From Sorangium cellulosum (lineage in GTDB: Bacteria > Myxococcota_A > Polyangia > Polyangiales > Polyangiaceae), in contig NZ_CP012673.1 in assembly GCF_002950945.1 (NCBI RefSeq), forward strand, positions 4,153,001-4,217,000: DNA of 64,000 nucleotides, written 5' to 3'. Within the stretch, counting starts at the first letter, position 1; every line of letters starts with the position of its first letter. The notes beneath the pieces were generated by a model. The model made no database searches and was not told the DNA's origin. It saw only the letters and a program-made list of their open reading frames with translations. The translations under genes and the position numbers were made by a program. Positions 36,293 through 44,654 of this stretch are shown here, piece by piece.

Positions 36293-37123
36293 TCAGCGGG
36301 AGGGCTGCGAGTGTTCGTCCTGCTCGTCCTTGATATGACGCCTGTGTGAGGCGTCGCGGACGGTCAGGCCGGTGTCCGAGCCGCGCCTCGTGCCGTGCGC
36401 GGCGAGGCCCATGCAGCGCAGCCGCGCGGCCCTCTGCCCGCTCCGCAGCCCGTCGCGCGAGACGTGGACCCCGTGGGCCGCGAGCTGCGCCAGCGCCTCC
36501 TGCCAGGGCAGGCCAACCACGGAGAGCAGGAGCGCGTCGCGCGAGAGGGCAGCGACTGCGCGGCGCGCATTGCCGACCTGGCGTGCCCCGCAGGCGCTGG
36601 CGCGCTCCGCGAGCAGGGATCGGTGCGCGGCGTCCAGCGCCTCGCGGCCCCGTATCACCGAGCCATCGGGGCGTTCCAGCGTCAGGTCGACGATATCCGC
36701 CTCGCAGAGAGCCCCGTCGAGCCGCACGGTCGAACCGTCGGCGAAGGTGCGCGAGAACGGCTGCCCTCGCTCCGCGGGCGGCCCGCTCCCGTCGGGTGCG
36801 TCCAGGCTCGCCTGGGCCAGGTCGCTCTCTTCCTCCTGCCTGGCCAGCGCGCGCGCAGCCCAATCCAGGGCGGCGCGCCGCGAGGCGCGACGCGTGAGGT
36901 GCTTGATCGCAGCCAGGATGCTCCTCTCACATAATGGCCTCTTCTTCTCGAGGAAGAGGACCAGCGCGTCCGCCGCGACGTCCCGCGCGTCGTCGGCGTT
37001 CGGGTGCCTCCGCGCGCGCGCAGCGGCCTTGTTGGCCAGCCGGAGCGCGGTGGCCGGCTCGACCGCGGCGCCGGACGCGCAGCGTGGATCGGGCGGGCTT
37101 ACGAGATCGTGCGAATCGCCCAT
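36293..37123 (-). CDS. Sigma-factor-like protein, divergent
   Basis: A 276-residue protein. Residues about 20-95 (ALRLANKAAARARRHPNADDARDVAADALVLFLEKKRP... AAIKHLTRRASRRAALDW) resemble a sigma-70 region 2 in helix pattern, and the C-terminal ALSRDALLLSVVGLPWQEALAQL then HVSRDGLRSGQRAARLR resembles a region-4 HTH. Between them is an unusual segment FADGSTVRLDGALCEADIVDLTLERPDGS. ATG 37123 is chosen (GAGGG upstream); the longer frame upstream is the palindrome array. It lies between two paralogous secreted-protein genes. A 19-bp palindrome repeat is embedded in its last codons. Function as a sigma factor is inferred and unproven. Confidence 0.45.
   Translation of the reverse strand: MGDSHDLVSPPDPRCASGAAVEPATALRLANKAAARARRHPNADDARDVAADALVLFLEKKRPLCERSILAAIKHLTRRASRRAALDWAARALARQEEESDLAQASLDAPDGSGPPAERGQPFSRTFADGSTVRLDGALCEADIVDLTLERPDGSVIRGREALDAAHRSLLAERASACGARQVGNARRAVAALSRDALLLSVVGLPWQEALAQLAAHGVHVSRDGLRSGQRAARLRCMGLAAHGTRRGSDTGLTVRDASHRRHIKDEQDEHSQPSR
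36337..36355 (-). repeat. Third, inverted copy of the hairpin repeat
   Basis: GACGCCT-GTGTG-AGGCGTC is a perfect 7-bp inverted repeat. On the minus strand it reads GACGCCTCACACAGGCGTC followed by ATATC, matching the repeats at 28564 and 28630. It lies within the 3' end of the sigma-like gene. Confidence 0.65.
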
Positions 37124-37252
37124 GGAAGCCCTCGTGGCAAGTGGTGTATTGCTCGCAGCTCGACAGCTCGTAACCACATGCAACCATCCGCGGCGGACAG
37201 GGGCGTCATCGTGGCCTCGCTCAGTAGCGGCTTTTCTCCTCGGAAGCTGGCA

Positions 37253-37420
37253 GATGGCCATCACCGGCTTGCGCGGGCGAAGCCGAGGAGCGCGATGGCC
37301 ATCGCCGGCCTGCGCGGACCCCGCCGCAGGGTGATGGCCATCGCCGGCGCGCGGAGGCTGTCGACGGGCGATGGCCATCGTGCGGGCTGAGCCGCAGGCG
37401 CCGGCAGCGCGATGGCCGCC
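37253..37420. repeat. Array of GATGGCCATC palindromes at ~40-bp spacing
   Basis: The perfect palindrome GATGGCCATC occurs at 37253, 37294, 37333 and 37370, with a variant GATGGCCGCC at 37411; spacings are 41, 39, 37 and 41 bp. The first copies share the extension (A/G)CCGGC(T/C)TGCGCGG. The array lies 130-300 bp upstream of the sigma-like gene. The near-constant spacing, about four helical turns, suggests a protein-binding array. Confidence 0.7.
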
Positions 37421-37621
37421 GACGCCGGCCAGGCAGGAGGGTGGACGCCGTTCAGTCGCCGTCGCTCTTCATGTATGTCGCCGATCGCCGGTGCGGAGGT
37501 GCGGATGCCGGGCGACGACCATCACCCCAGCTTGTTCGGGGAGCCACCAGCCAGCTTGAGCGTCAGGGGTCAGCCGCTGCTAGCCCACTGTTGCATCAGC
37601 CTGGGTCGGGTCGCTCTATCG

Positions 37622-38239
37622 TTAGAACGTCGTGACGTCCACATCGTCGAACCAGGCCGGTCCAACGCCTGTATCAGGCCAGAAATCTCCGAGCTGCAAG
37701 CTATTGGGCTGGTGACAATAGCTTTCGGTATGCACTGGACTCCCGTCCACATAAACCGTGGCTTGGTCTAAGCCCCACACGATCCTGAAATGACGCCAGC
37801 CGACGCTGCGAACGACGCCCGTGTCAATGTAGTTCGGCCCGGAGCGTGCCACGTACTTACACCGTTCTACGGTGGTAACCACTCCAACCCCTATCGTGTA
37901 CGGGGCATCCGAAACAACACGAACCATCTGCGCCTTTGCTACATTGTTCACGCTGGGGCAGCCGCCCCCATCGTCGTAGAATTTGATTGACACGTCTCCA
38001 TGCCAAGACGGATCGAGCGGAGTGGAGAGCCCACCACGACCATCTGAGCTGGCGTCGGGTGCAGACTTGACGCTGGCGCTGGAAGAGTTGCTGCCGGAGT
38101 TGTTGCTGCTCCAGGAGACGGCGCCGACGACGTCGTAGTCGAATTTGTCATCGATCGTGGTTTGCGCGCGCGCCGATGAAGCGCTCAGCCCAATTGCCGC
38201 CACAGCGCACAGGGCCAGGCTATTTGCCATATTGATCAT
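37622..38239 (-). CDS. Secreted ConA-like protein B (paralogue of A)
   Basis: Exported protein of 205 residues: signal MANSLALCAVAAIGLSASSARAQ followed by a beta-sandwich with FYDDGGGCPSV, CKYVARSGPNYIDTG, VGWRHFRIVWGLDQATVYVDGS and LGDFWPDTGVGPAWFDDVDVTTF. It is about 45-50% identical by eye to the IS-interrupted copy at 35031-35656, and the promoter regions match too, so the pair arose by duplication. ATG 38239 has GTGAGG upstream. ConA/LamG-like folds usually bind carbohydrate; no catalytic residues were recognised. Confidence 0.7.
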   Translation of the reverse strand: MINMANSLALCAVAAIGLSASSARAQTTIDDKFDYDVVGAVSWSSNNSGSNSSSASVKSAPDASSDGRGGLSTPLDPSWHGDVSIKFYDDGGGCPSVNNVAKAQMVRVVSDAPYTIGVGVVTTVERCKYVARSGPNYIDTGVVRSVGWRHFRIVWGLDQATVYVDGSPVHTESYCHQPNSLQLGDFWPDTGVGPAWFDDVDVTTF

Positions 38240-38793
38240 CGCGTACCTCACGTTGGTTGCTCTGTCTTATCAAACACGGTGCGGCGGCGAGCCCCATGCA
38301 GCGCTGCCGCGCCGTCCCTGTGCTGCAAAGCTTGTGCCGCTGGTAAAACGAGGCAGCTGCCGCGCCGGCCCAGCGCCAGAGCTCAGGGTTGAGCCGGGGC
38401 CCCGGGCGGCCATGCCTGGGCGGCGTAGGCCGAAGCGGCGCGCGTCGAATACCCTCTCGGGCGGCGCACTAGCCCTTACGTCGGCCTCCGGCCGAAGGCC
38501 TCCCCATGCGGGTGGCGATTGGCAGCGCGCCGCGTTGTACAGGGCGCTGGACAACGGTTGTAAGGGCGGCTGGACAGTGGTAGTAAGGGCGGCTGGACAA
38601 CCGGGGCGGCCTGGGCGCGTGCTCACCTGCAACGGGGAGGACGGCGGCCTGACCCTCACCGAATGAACAGGCACACCGACCGAGCCCCAGTATCAGGACC
38701 GGCGAAGGGAGAGGCGGCACGGATCATGTATACGGCGAGGCAACCTCGGCGAGGTCGCAGGTGCAACGAGCCGGGAATGGAGGTCTTAGGAAG
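38240..38793. other. Intergenic region with promoter duplicate and tandem repeat
   Basis: About 550 bp. The first 80 bp match the promoter of the paralogue near 35660-35740. A 23-bp tandem repeat lies at 38535-38603. No gene supported. Confidence 0.5.
38535..38603. repeat. 23-bp tandem repeat, three copies
   Basis: Units at 38535, 38558 and 38581 share GTAAGGGCGGCTGGACA (first copy GTACAGGGCGCTGGACA). No reading frame is supported across them. Confidence 0.7.
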
Positions 38794-39480
38794 ATGAAAA
38801 AGACGAAAGATGATTGTGTGCGAACGAGTAATGCGCAGGTCGAGCCGTGGAGACCGGACGAGACGCTGCGGATCCGGTTTTTCATCCCCCACAATACCAT
38901 CATCGGGACCATCATCGGGGAGCAGCCCACCAAAGATCTCCTCCGGATGGTCGCCACCGCTGACGATCGCAGCGTGGAATTCCACGAAGATGAGCTCTGG
39001 TGCGTGGGTAACCTCTCGCAGCTGACGTCGCTTACCGCCGGCGCAGAGCTGAACTTGTACATCGAGTCGGCGAAACACACGGACGATCCGATCGGCATCT
39101 TCCTCGACGGATACCCGCCGTGTCGCCCCGTGTCGGAGATATGCCGGCAGTGGTCCAATGAAACGTATAAGACCACAGCCACCGAGTACTTCTTCTCGAT
39201 GCCCGATGCCGACGAGAGGGCTCAGGGGAGTTGCGGGAGTCCCGTGGTGGGAGTCAGCTTCGTGATCGACGGCGCCGGAAAGCTCCTCGGCGTGTCGTGG
39301 CACAAGACCTTCAATCCATCGACCGAAGACCCGAAGGCCTACGCCTGGAAGCCACCAGCGGTGGGGCTCATCAAGAGGGGCATGCAGTTCATCGGGCGCG
39401 CCGACTCGTGCAAGTCCGCCGGCCGAGTGACCTCGCTGCTGAAGGATGCGCCCTGGTGGGTGCGCCAGGACCTTACCTGA
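38794..39480 (+). CDS. Unknown protein with GSCGS chymotrypsin-like motif
   Basis: A 228-residue soluble protein without a signal peptide. No family was recognised overall. Residues about 145-170 read ERAQGSCGSPVVGVSFVIDGAGKLLGVSWH, which matches the nucleophile strand of chymotrypsin-fold proteases (GxSGSPVV...G.LLGV) but with Cys in the nucleophile position, as in 3C-like cysteine proteases. Candidate His residues (VEFHEDELW) lie upstream, but a clear His-Asp pair cannot be assigned. ATG 38794 is chosen; GTG 38761 is possible. Its composition is less GC-rich than its neighbours, and it lies in the accessory zone, convergent with the kinase gene. Confidence 0.5.
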   Translation: MKKTKDDCVRTSNAQVEPWRPDETLRIRFFIPHNTIIGTIIGEQPTKDLLRMVATADDRSVEFHEDELWCVGNLSQLTSLTAGAELNLYIESAKHTDDPIGIFLDGYPPCRPVSEICRQWSNETYKTTATEYFFSMPDADERAQGSCGSPVVGVSFVIDGAGKLLGVSWHKTFNPSTEDPKAYAWKPPAVGLIKRGMQFIGRADSCKSAGRVTSLLKDAPWWVRQDLT

Positions 39481-39496
39481 TTCGTGACGGCGCGGC

Positions 39497-42040
39497 TCAC
39501 CCGCGCGCGCGGGCAGGTCCGACGGGACGCGCCAGGCGGAGGCCCACGCCGGCGCCGTGCTCCTCGGGCCGCGCCGCGAAGCGCCCGGCCGCGCGGCAGA
39601 GCTGCGACGGCCCGTAGTAAACGCCGCCGCGGATCGACCGCAACGACGGATCGTCGAGCGGGGCGGGCGCGACCCGCAGGACGCCGCCCTCCACCGGGGG
39701 CCCCGCCTGCGTCCACGCCTCGGCGCACCAGTCGCGTACATTGCCCGCGAGGCCGCGCACGCCGTAGGGGCTCTCGTCGGTCGGGTACACGTCCACGGGA
39801 GCCAGGCCCGGCGCGCCGGGGGTGCTGCCCGCCATGCACGCCCACGTGGGCTCCGGTTGATCGCCCCAGGGGAAATAGCGGCCGTCGACGCCGCGGGCGG
39901 CCTTCTCCCGCTCGAGCTCCCCGACCAACCGGAAGGCCTGCCCGGTGCGTGCGGACCGCCACGCGGCGTAGGCCGTCGCGCCGCGCCAGGTGACCGAGAC
40001 GATGGGCATGCGGCCCAGGTCGCCGGCCGGAAGCTCGGGCGGCGTGTACCGGCCGTCGTCCACGCCGCGCGCGAGCAGCGGCACCCTGGCCCCGCCTGCC
40101 CTCGAGCGGGGGAGGCACGGGCACGCGGCCTCGGCCTCGGCCTCGCGGCCCTCGGCGACGAGATCGTTGAGGAACGCGAGGTACGCCGCGACGGTGACGG
40201 GATCGCGGCCGACGATGACGCCGTCGACCCACACGCGCTGCGCCGGCAAGCTCTCTGCGGCCGCCGGATCCCCGCCGGCCGAGAACCAGCCGGCGGGGAT
40301 GTAGACCTCATCCGCGCCGAGCGCGCCCTCCGGCAGCAGGGGGATCACGAAGGGATCGGCGTCGCCCGGGCGCACGCCGAGGAAGCGCTCGCCGCGGCCG
40401 AGGTGCACCGGGATCCGCGCCTCGACGTGGCCGGGCGCGCGCACGCGGAGGAGGTAGCTGCCCCGCGGCAGGGCGACGTCGCGGATCGGGGTGCGCCCGA
40501 GCAGGCCGAGCGGCTCCTCGGTGAGGCGACGGGCCCGCTCCACGTAGCGGAACGCCCACACCTCGGCGCCCTCGGGCGAGGTCGCGATCGACACCGCGCC
40601 GCGCCCGTCGAGCAGGGCCGCGAGGCGACCCTGGTGGTGCTGCGCCACGAGCGCCTCGGCGCGCGCGGCCGCCGCCGGATCGCGCGCCGCCTCCGCCGCC
40701 GCGAGCTCGGCGGTGTGGAGGTCGGCGAGCGCGGCGTGCGCCTCCGGGAGATCGGGCACCTCGACGAGCGCGGCGTGGAGCCTGGTCTGGAAGGCCACGA
40801 GATCCACCGCCGCGGTGACCTCGAGGGCGCGCGCCTCGTCCTCGAGCGCCCAGCCGCGCGCCTTGCGCTCGGCCGGGTCGTAGGTCTCGATCTGCCCGAG
40901 GATCGCCGCCGCCTCGGCGCGGAGCGCGCGCGCCCGGGCCTGGAGCTCGCCCAGCTCCGAGGCGATCGCCCGCGCCTCCCTCACCAGGGCGAGCGCGCGG
41001 TCGCGCCGGTGCGCGCCGTCGAGGAAGGCCCGCACCTCCTCGGCCAGCGCGCCGGCGTCGGCGAAGCGATCGCCGGGCGCGCGGGCCATCGCGCGCTCGC
41101 AGGCGGCGACGAGCTCGGCGGGGAGCGCGCCCGCGGCGCGGCGGGCGACGGGCGGAGGCGGCCCCGCGACGACACGCGCCAGCACCGCGCGGCCCGGGCC
41201 CTCGTAGGGCGGCGCCCCGCAGAGGATCTCGTAGAGGATGGCGCCGAGGGCATGGACGTCGCTGCGCTGGTCGATCTCGGCGACGAGCCCCCGCGCCTGC
41301 TCCGGCGGCATGTACGCCGGGGTGCCGAGCACATGGCCCGCGTGCGTCAGGCGCGGCCCGCCCAGCGCGCCGCCGCTGCCCGCCGGCGCCTCGATCGCGG
41401 CGAGCGCGCGCGCCAGGCCCCAGTCGACGACGAGCACCTCGCCGAGATCGCCGAGCATGACGTTGTCGGGCTTGAGATCGCGGTGGATGACGCCGCTCCG
41501 GTGCGCGTGCGCGACCGCCTCGCAGACGCGCAGGTACACGTCGGCGAGGCGGCGCAGGGCCGCGGGCGAGGGACCCCCGGGCTCGGCCCGGTGCGCCGCT
41601 TCGATCGCGGCGCGCAGGGTCTGGCCGCGCACCTCGTCCATCGTGAAGTAGAGCCTGCCCTCCGGCGTGGCGCCGCAGTCGTGGACGGGGACGATGCCCG
41701 GGTGCTGGAGGCCCGCCGCGAGCCTGGCTTCGGCCAGGAAGCGGGCCCGGAAGCCCATCGCGCCGGGGCCGCGGACGGCGAGGATCTTCATCGCCAGCGT
41801 GCGGCCGAGGAGGCGGTCGCGCACGCGGTGGACCTCGCCCATGGAGCCGCTGCCGAGGACGCCGAGGTCCTCGTAGCGGGTCCACGGGGAGGCGACGGGG
41901 AGCTCGCGCAGCTCGGCGGTGAGGCCCGAGGAGGGCGAGAGGGAGAGCGTCTCGTCGGTGGTGGGCGTGGCGCGGGGCTTCGGCGGGCGAGGCTTCGCGG
42001 CGCGGCGCGGGCGTGCAGGCATGGCGCGTCGGGCGCGCAT
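39497..42040 (-). CDS. Ser/Thr protein kinase fused to FGE-sulfatase domain
   Basis: Two-part signalling protein of about 847 residues. Residues about 50-320 form a Hanks-type kinase: glycine loop GVLGSGSMGEVHRV, Lys in LAMKILAV, HRDLKPDNVML catalytic loop, DWG in place of DFG, and GTPAYMPPEQARG activation segment. A coiled, Ala/Glu-rich linker and a PEGA-like beta segment (PRGSYLLRVRAPGHVEARIPV) follow. The C-terminal 250 residues are a formylglycine-generating-enzyme-like domain (VTVAAYLAFLNDL, FPWGDQPEP, GLAGNVRDWCAEAW, IRGGVYYG... GVGLRLAR). No transmembrane segment is evident. The start among GTG 42049, ATG 42040 and ATG 42022 is uncertain. It follows the FHA-sigma54 activator by about 40 bp, so the pair likely forms a phospho-signalling operon. 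Confidence 0.88.
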   Translation of the reverse strand: MRARRAMPARPRRAAKPRPPKPRATPTTDETLSLSPSSGLTAELRELPVASPWTRYEDLGVLGSGSMGEVHRVRDRLLGRTLAMKILAVRGPGAMGFRARFLAEARLAAGLQHPGIVPVHDCGATPEGRLYFTMDEVRGQTLRAAIEAAHRAEPGGPSPAALRRLADVYLRVCEAVAHAHRSGVIHRDLKPDNVMLGDLGEVLVVDWGLARALAAIEAPAGSGGALGGPRLTHAGHVLGTPAYMPPEQARGLVAEIDQRSDVHALGAILYEILCGAPPYEGPGRAVLARVVAGPPPPVARRAAGALPAELVAACERAMARAPGDRFADAGALAEEVRAFLDGAHRRDRALALVREARAIASELGELQARARALRAEAAAILGQIETYDPAERKARGWALEDEARALEVTAAVDLVAFQTRLHAALVEVPDLPEAHAALADLHTAELAAAEAARDPAAAARAEALVAQHHQGRLAALLDGRGAVSIATSPEGAEVWAFRYVERARRLTEEPLGLLGRTPIRDVALPRGSYLLRVRAPGHVEARIPVHLGRGERFLGVRPGDADPFVIPLLPEGALGADEVYIPAGWFSAGGDPAAAESLPAQRVWVDGVIVGRDPVTVAAYLAFLNDLVAEGREAEAEAACPCLPRSRAGGARVPLLARGVDDGRYTPPELPAGDLGRMPIVSVTWRGATAYAAWRSARTGQAFRLVGELEREKAARGVDGRYFPWGDQPEPTWACMAGSTPGAPGLAPVDVYPTDESPYGVRGLAGNVRDWCAEAWTQAGPPVEGGVLRVAPAPLDDPSLRSIRGGVYYGPSQLCRAAGRFAARPEEHGAGVGLRLARPVGPARARG

Positions 42041-42079
42041 TGTAAGCACGGACGGCCCCGTTCAGGTCCCCGAAGCGCG

Positions 42080-43495
42080 CTACGATCGCTTGCGCGGGCG
42101 GGGCAGGCCGTAGGCCTCGATCCGCGCCACCAGCGTCGTCCTCGAGATCCCGAGCAGCGCCGCCGCCTTGGTCTGGTTGCCCTGGCACTGATCGAGCGCC
42201 TGGACGACCCGCCGCCGCTCGACCTCGCCCAGCGCGAGCGTGAGCCGCTCGACGGATTCGTCCGTCGCGACGTCGTCGCGCCGCGGGGGCTCGGGGGTGG
42301 GGCTGCTCGCGGCCCCGTCGTCGAGGGGCCGCGCGCCGCCGGTGATCTGCGCGGGGAAGTGCTCCGGGAGCAGCGTGTCGCCCGGGCAGAGCACCACGGC
42401 GCGCTCGATGGCGTTGCGCAGCTCGCGGATGTTGCCCGGCCACGGGTAGCGCTCGAGCGAGGCGAGCGCCTCGCGCGAGATCGAGGGCGCGCGCGCGCGG
42501 TCGAGCTGGCGCGCCGCCTGCTCCGCGAAGCGCGCGCCGAGCGGCGCGATCTCCGCAACGCGCCGGCGTAGCGGCGGGAGGGTGAGCGCGATCCCGTTCA
42601 GCCGGAAGAACAGGTCCTGACGGAAGGCGCCGCGCGCGATCTCGATCTCGAGATCGCGGTTGGTCGCCGAGACGAAGCGCACGTCGATGGGGCGCGCGGC
42701 GCGGGCGCCGACGCGGAGCACCTTGCGCTCCTCGAGGACGCGGAGCAGCTTCACCTGGATGTTCATCGGCAGCTCGCCCACCTCGTCGAGGAACACCGTG
42801 CCGCCCTCGGCGGCCTCGAAGAGCCCGGGGCGGGCCTGGAACGCGCCGGTGAAGGCGCCCTTCTCGTGCCCGAAGAGCTCGCTCTCCAGGAGCGACTCGG
42901 AGAGCGCCGCGCAGTTGAGCGCCTGGAAGGGCGCCCGGGCGCGCGGGGAGCGGCGGTGGATGGTCTGGGCGAGCACCTCCTTGCCGACGCCGGTCTCCCC
43001 GAGAATAAGGACGCTGATCGGGCTCCTGGCGGCGAGGTAGGCCTGCTCGAGGAGCGCCTGCATGAGGGGAGCGCGGGGCTCTGCGTCGAACGGCGCGGGC
43101 GCCGCCGTGGGCGCGCGGCGGATGACGAGCGAGGATGAGCCGAGGGTGATGCAGTCGCCGACGCAAACGTCGACCACCTCGCCGGACACCTGGAGCATGG
43201 TCAGCGTCCGCGCGTCCTCCGCGGGCTCGTGTGGATCGCGGACGAAGGTGCCGTTCTTGCCGCCCAGGTCCTCGAGGCGGAACGGTGGGCCGACGTGGAG
43301 GACGGCGTGCCGGCGGGAGACGGAGGGGTGGTCGATGCGGACGTCGTTCTCGGCGGTGCGGCCGATGGAGACACACCCGGCCTCGGGGAGCGAATGGGTT
43401 TGCACGTCCCCGCCCACGAAGACCACGAGCTGGAACGCCGAGGAAGGTCCACGGGCCTCGGAGGCCGGCCGGCGGGACGAGCGGTCCAGAGCCAC
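42080..43495 (-). CDS. FHA-domain sigma54-dependent transcriptional activator
   Basis: Enhancer-binding protein, 471 residues. The N-terminal FHA domain (CVSIGRTAENDVRIDHPSVSRRHAVLHVG... DLGGKNGTFV) recognises phospho-Thr. The AAA+ domain has Walker A GETGVGKEVLA, the sigma54-contact loop ELFGHEKGAFTGAF and Walker B GGTVFLDEVGELP. A Fis-type HTH ends the protein (GNQTKAAALLGISRTTLVARIEAYGL). It starts at a GTG. The kinase just downstream is the natural source of the phosphorylation read by the FHA domain. Target promoters are unknown. Confidence 0.93.
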   Translation of the reverse strand: MALDRSSRRPASEARGPSSAFQLVVFVGGDVQTHSLPEAGCVSIGRTAENDVRIDHPSVSRRHAVLHVGPPFRLEDLGGKNGTFVRDPHEPAEDARTLTMLQVSGEVVDVCVGDCITLGSSSLVIRRAPTAAPAPFDAEPRAPLMQALLEQAYLAARSPISVLILGETGVGKEVLAQTIHRRSPRARAPFQALNCAALSESLLESELFGHEKGAFTGAFQARPGLFEAAEGGTVFLDEVGELPMNIQVKLLRVLEERKVLRVGARAARPIDVRFVSATNRDLEIEIARGAFRQDLFFRLNGIALTLPPLRRRVAEIAPLGARFAEQAARQLDRARAPSISREALASLERYPWPGNIRELRNAIERAVVLCPGDTLLPEHFPAQITGGARPLDDGAASSPTPEPPRRDDVATDESVERLTLALGEVERRRVVQALDQCQGNQTKAAALLGISRTTLVARIEAYGLPRPRKRS

Positions 43496-43627
43496 GGGCG
43501 CAGTCTACTATGTCGTCGAGCGCAGCGGGTAGCGGCAGGAGACCCAAGCGCCTTATGGTCACGAGGTTGCAATCGCGCAGCGCATGGGCGCTCCTCGGGG
43601 AGGGGGCCGGACCGCTGGCGGGCGGAG

Positions 43628-44524
43628 CTAGCCCGCGCGCGCGTAACGACTCGGAGGCTGGCCCACGTGTCGGCTGAACGCGGTGCTGAAGGTGCTCGCC
43701 GAGCCGTAGCCGACGCGCTCGGCGACCTCGGCGATGCCCACGTCTTGGCGGCGGAGCAGATCCCTCGCGACGGCCATGCGCCAGGCGAGCAGGTATTCCA
43801 TCGGCGGCACGCCCACGGTGCGGGTGAAGCGCTCGAAGAACGCTGAGCGCGAGAGGGCCGCGGTCTTCGCGAGCTGGGCCACCGTCCACGAACGCGCGAG
43901 GTGACCGTGCATCTGCCGTATCGCCGGCGCGAGCCGAGGATCGGAGAGCCCGCGCAGCAGCCCCGGAGGCGCGTCTTCCGCCGAGGTCGACCGCAGCGCT
44001 TCGATGAGCAGCACCTCCACGAGCCGCGTGAGCACGAGGTCGCGCCCCGCTCTCTGCTCGTTCGATTCGTCGCCCACGAGCCGCACCAGCACCGAGAGCC
44101 GCTCGACGCCGCGCACGTGCAGCACCGCCGGCACCAGCGACACGAGCAGCGCCGCGTCGGGCGAGTCGAAGAGGAAGTAGCCGCCGAGCAGCCGCACGTC
44201 GGGGCGTCCACCACGCGTGCCGTGGCGGACCTTCCCCGTCGGCGCGGGCGTCACCTTCGGGTCGACGCGCTCCGGCTTCACCGGCTCGAAGCCCGACAGG
44301 GTGAAGCCCGGCGTCGACGGCAGGAGCACGAAGTCGCCCGCCTCGAGCGTCAGGGCACGCTCGCCGTCGACGGCGAGACGACAGCTCCCCTCCAGCACGG
44401 CGCAGAAGCTCGGCTGGCCGAAGTCCGAGTAGCGAACACCCCAGCGACCGGCGCCGCTGATGCGCTTCGAGAACACGGCGCGCGGCTGGAGCAGCGCGAT
44501 GACCTCCGAGAGAGGGTCGCTCAT
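43628..44524 (-). CDS. AraC-family transcriptional regulator
   Basis: A 298-residue AraC/XylS regulator. The N-terminal cupin-type sensor (FCAVLEGSCRLAVDGERALTLEAGDFVLLPSTPGFTL) is followed by a linker and two C-terminal HTH motifs (WTVAQLAKTAALSRSAFFERFTRTVGVPP and IAEVAERVGYGSASTFSTAFSRHVGQPPSRY). It is divergent from an SDR gene with a perfect 9-bp dyad between, 24 bp from its start. It belongs to the cupin-AraC group that usually controls one adjacent oxidoreductase. Confidence 0.93.
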   Translation of the reverse strand: MSDPLSEVIALLQPRAVFSKRISGAGRWGVRYSDFGQPSFCAVLEGSCRLAVDGERALTLEAGDFVLLPSTPGFTLSGFEPVKPERVDPKVTPAPTGKVRHGTRGGRPDVRLLGGYFLFDSPDAALLVSLVPAVLHVRGVERLSVLVRLVGDESNEQRAGRDLVLTRLVEVLLIEALRSTSAEDAPPGLLRGLSDPRLAPAIRQMHGHLARSWTVAQLAKTAALSRSAFFERFTRTVGVPPMEYLLAWRMAVARDLLRRQDVGIAEVAERVGYGSASTFSTAFSRHVGQPPSRYARAG

Positions 44525-44548
44525 GTCCGGACTCTAGCAAACGAAATG

Positions 44549-44573
44549 TGGACTATCAATGATAGATAGTCCA
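44549..44573. promoter_or_regulatory. Perfect 9-bp operator dyad TGGACTATC-N7-GATAGTCCA
   Basis: Arms at 44549-44557 and 44565-44573 are exact inverses. Located between divergent araC-type and SDR genes, overlapping the expected promoter. The site is the likely target of the adjacent AraC-type regulator, although AraC proteins more often bind direct repeats. Confidence 0.75.
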
Positions 44574-44654
44574 GCGCGCCATCGCTATGTTCCAGCCCGT
44601 GGCCGCCGCGCTCATCGAGGCAAAGGGGTCTACGTTTCGCAACGGAGGAATATC

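Noticed and set aside
37253..37420. Regularly spaced palindromes as a CRISPR array
   Set aside because: The conserved unit is only 10-25 bp, the intervening sequence is partly shared, and there are no cas genes.
39557..42571. A 1,004-codon plus-strand open frame across the kinase gene
   Set aside because: It is the antisense shadow of a GC-rich gene; the minus strand encodes clear kinase and FGE motifs, and the plus frame is low-complexity Arg/Ala/Gly.
40308..44540. A 1,410-codon minus-strand frame spanning the kinase, activator and AraC genes
   Set aside because: It crosses three recognisable genes in the wrong frame and its translation is Arg/Pro/Ala noise.
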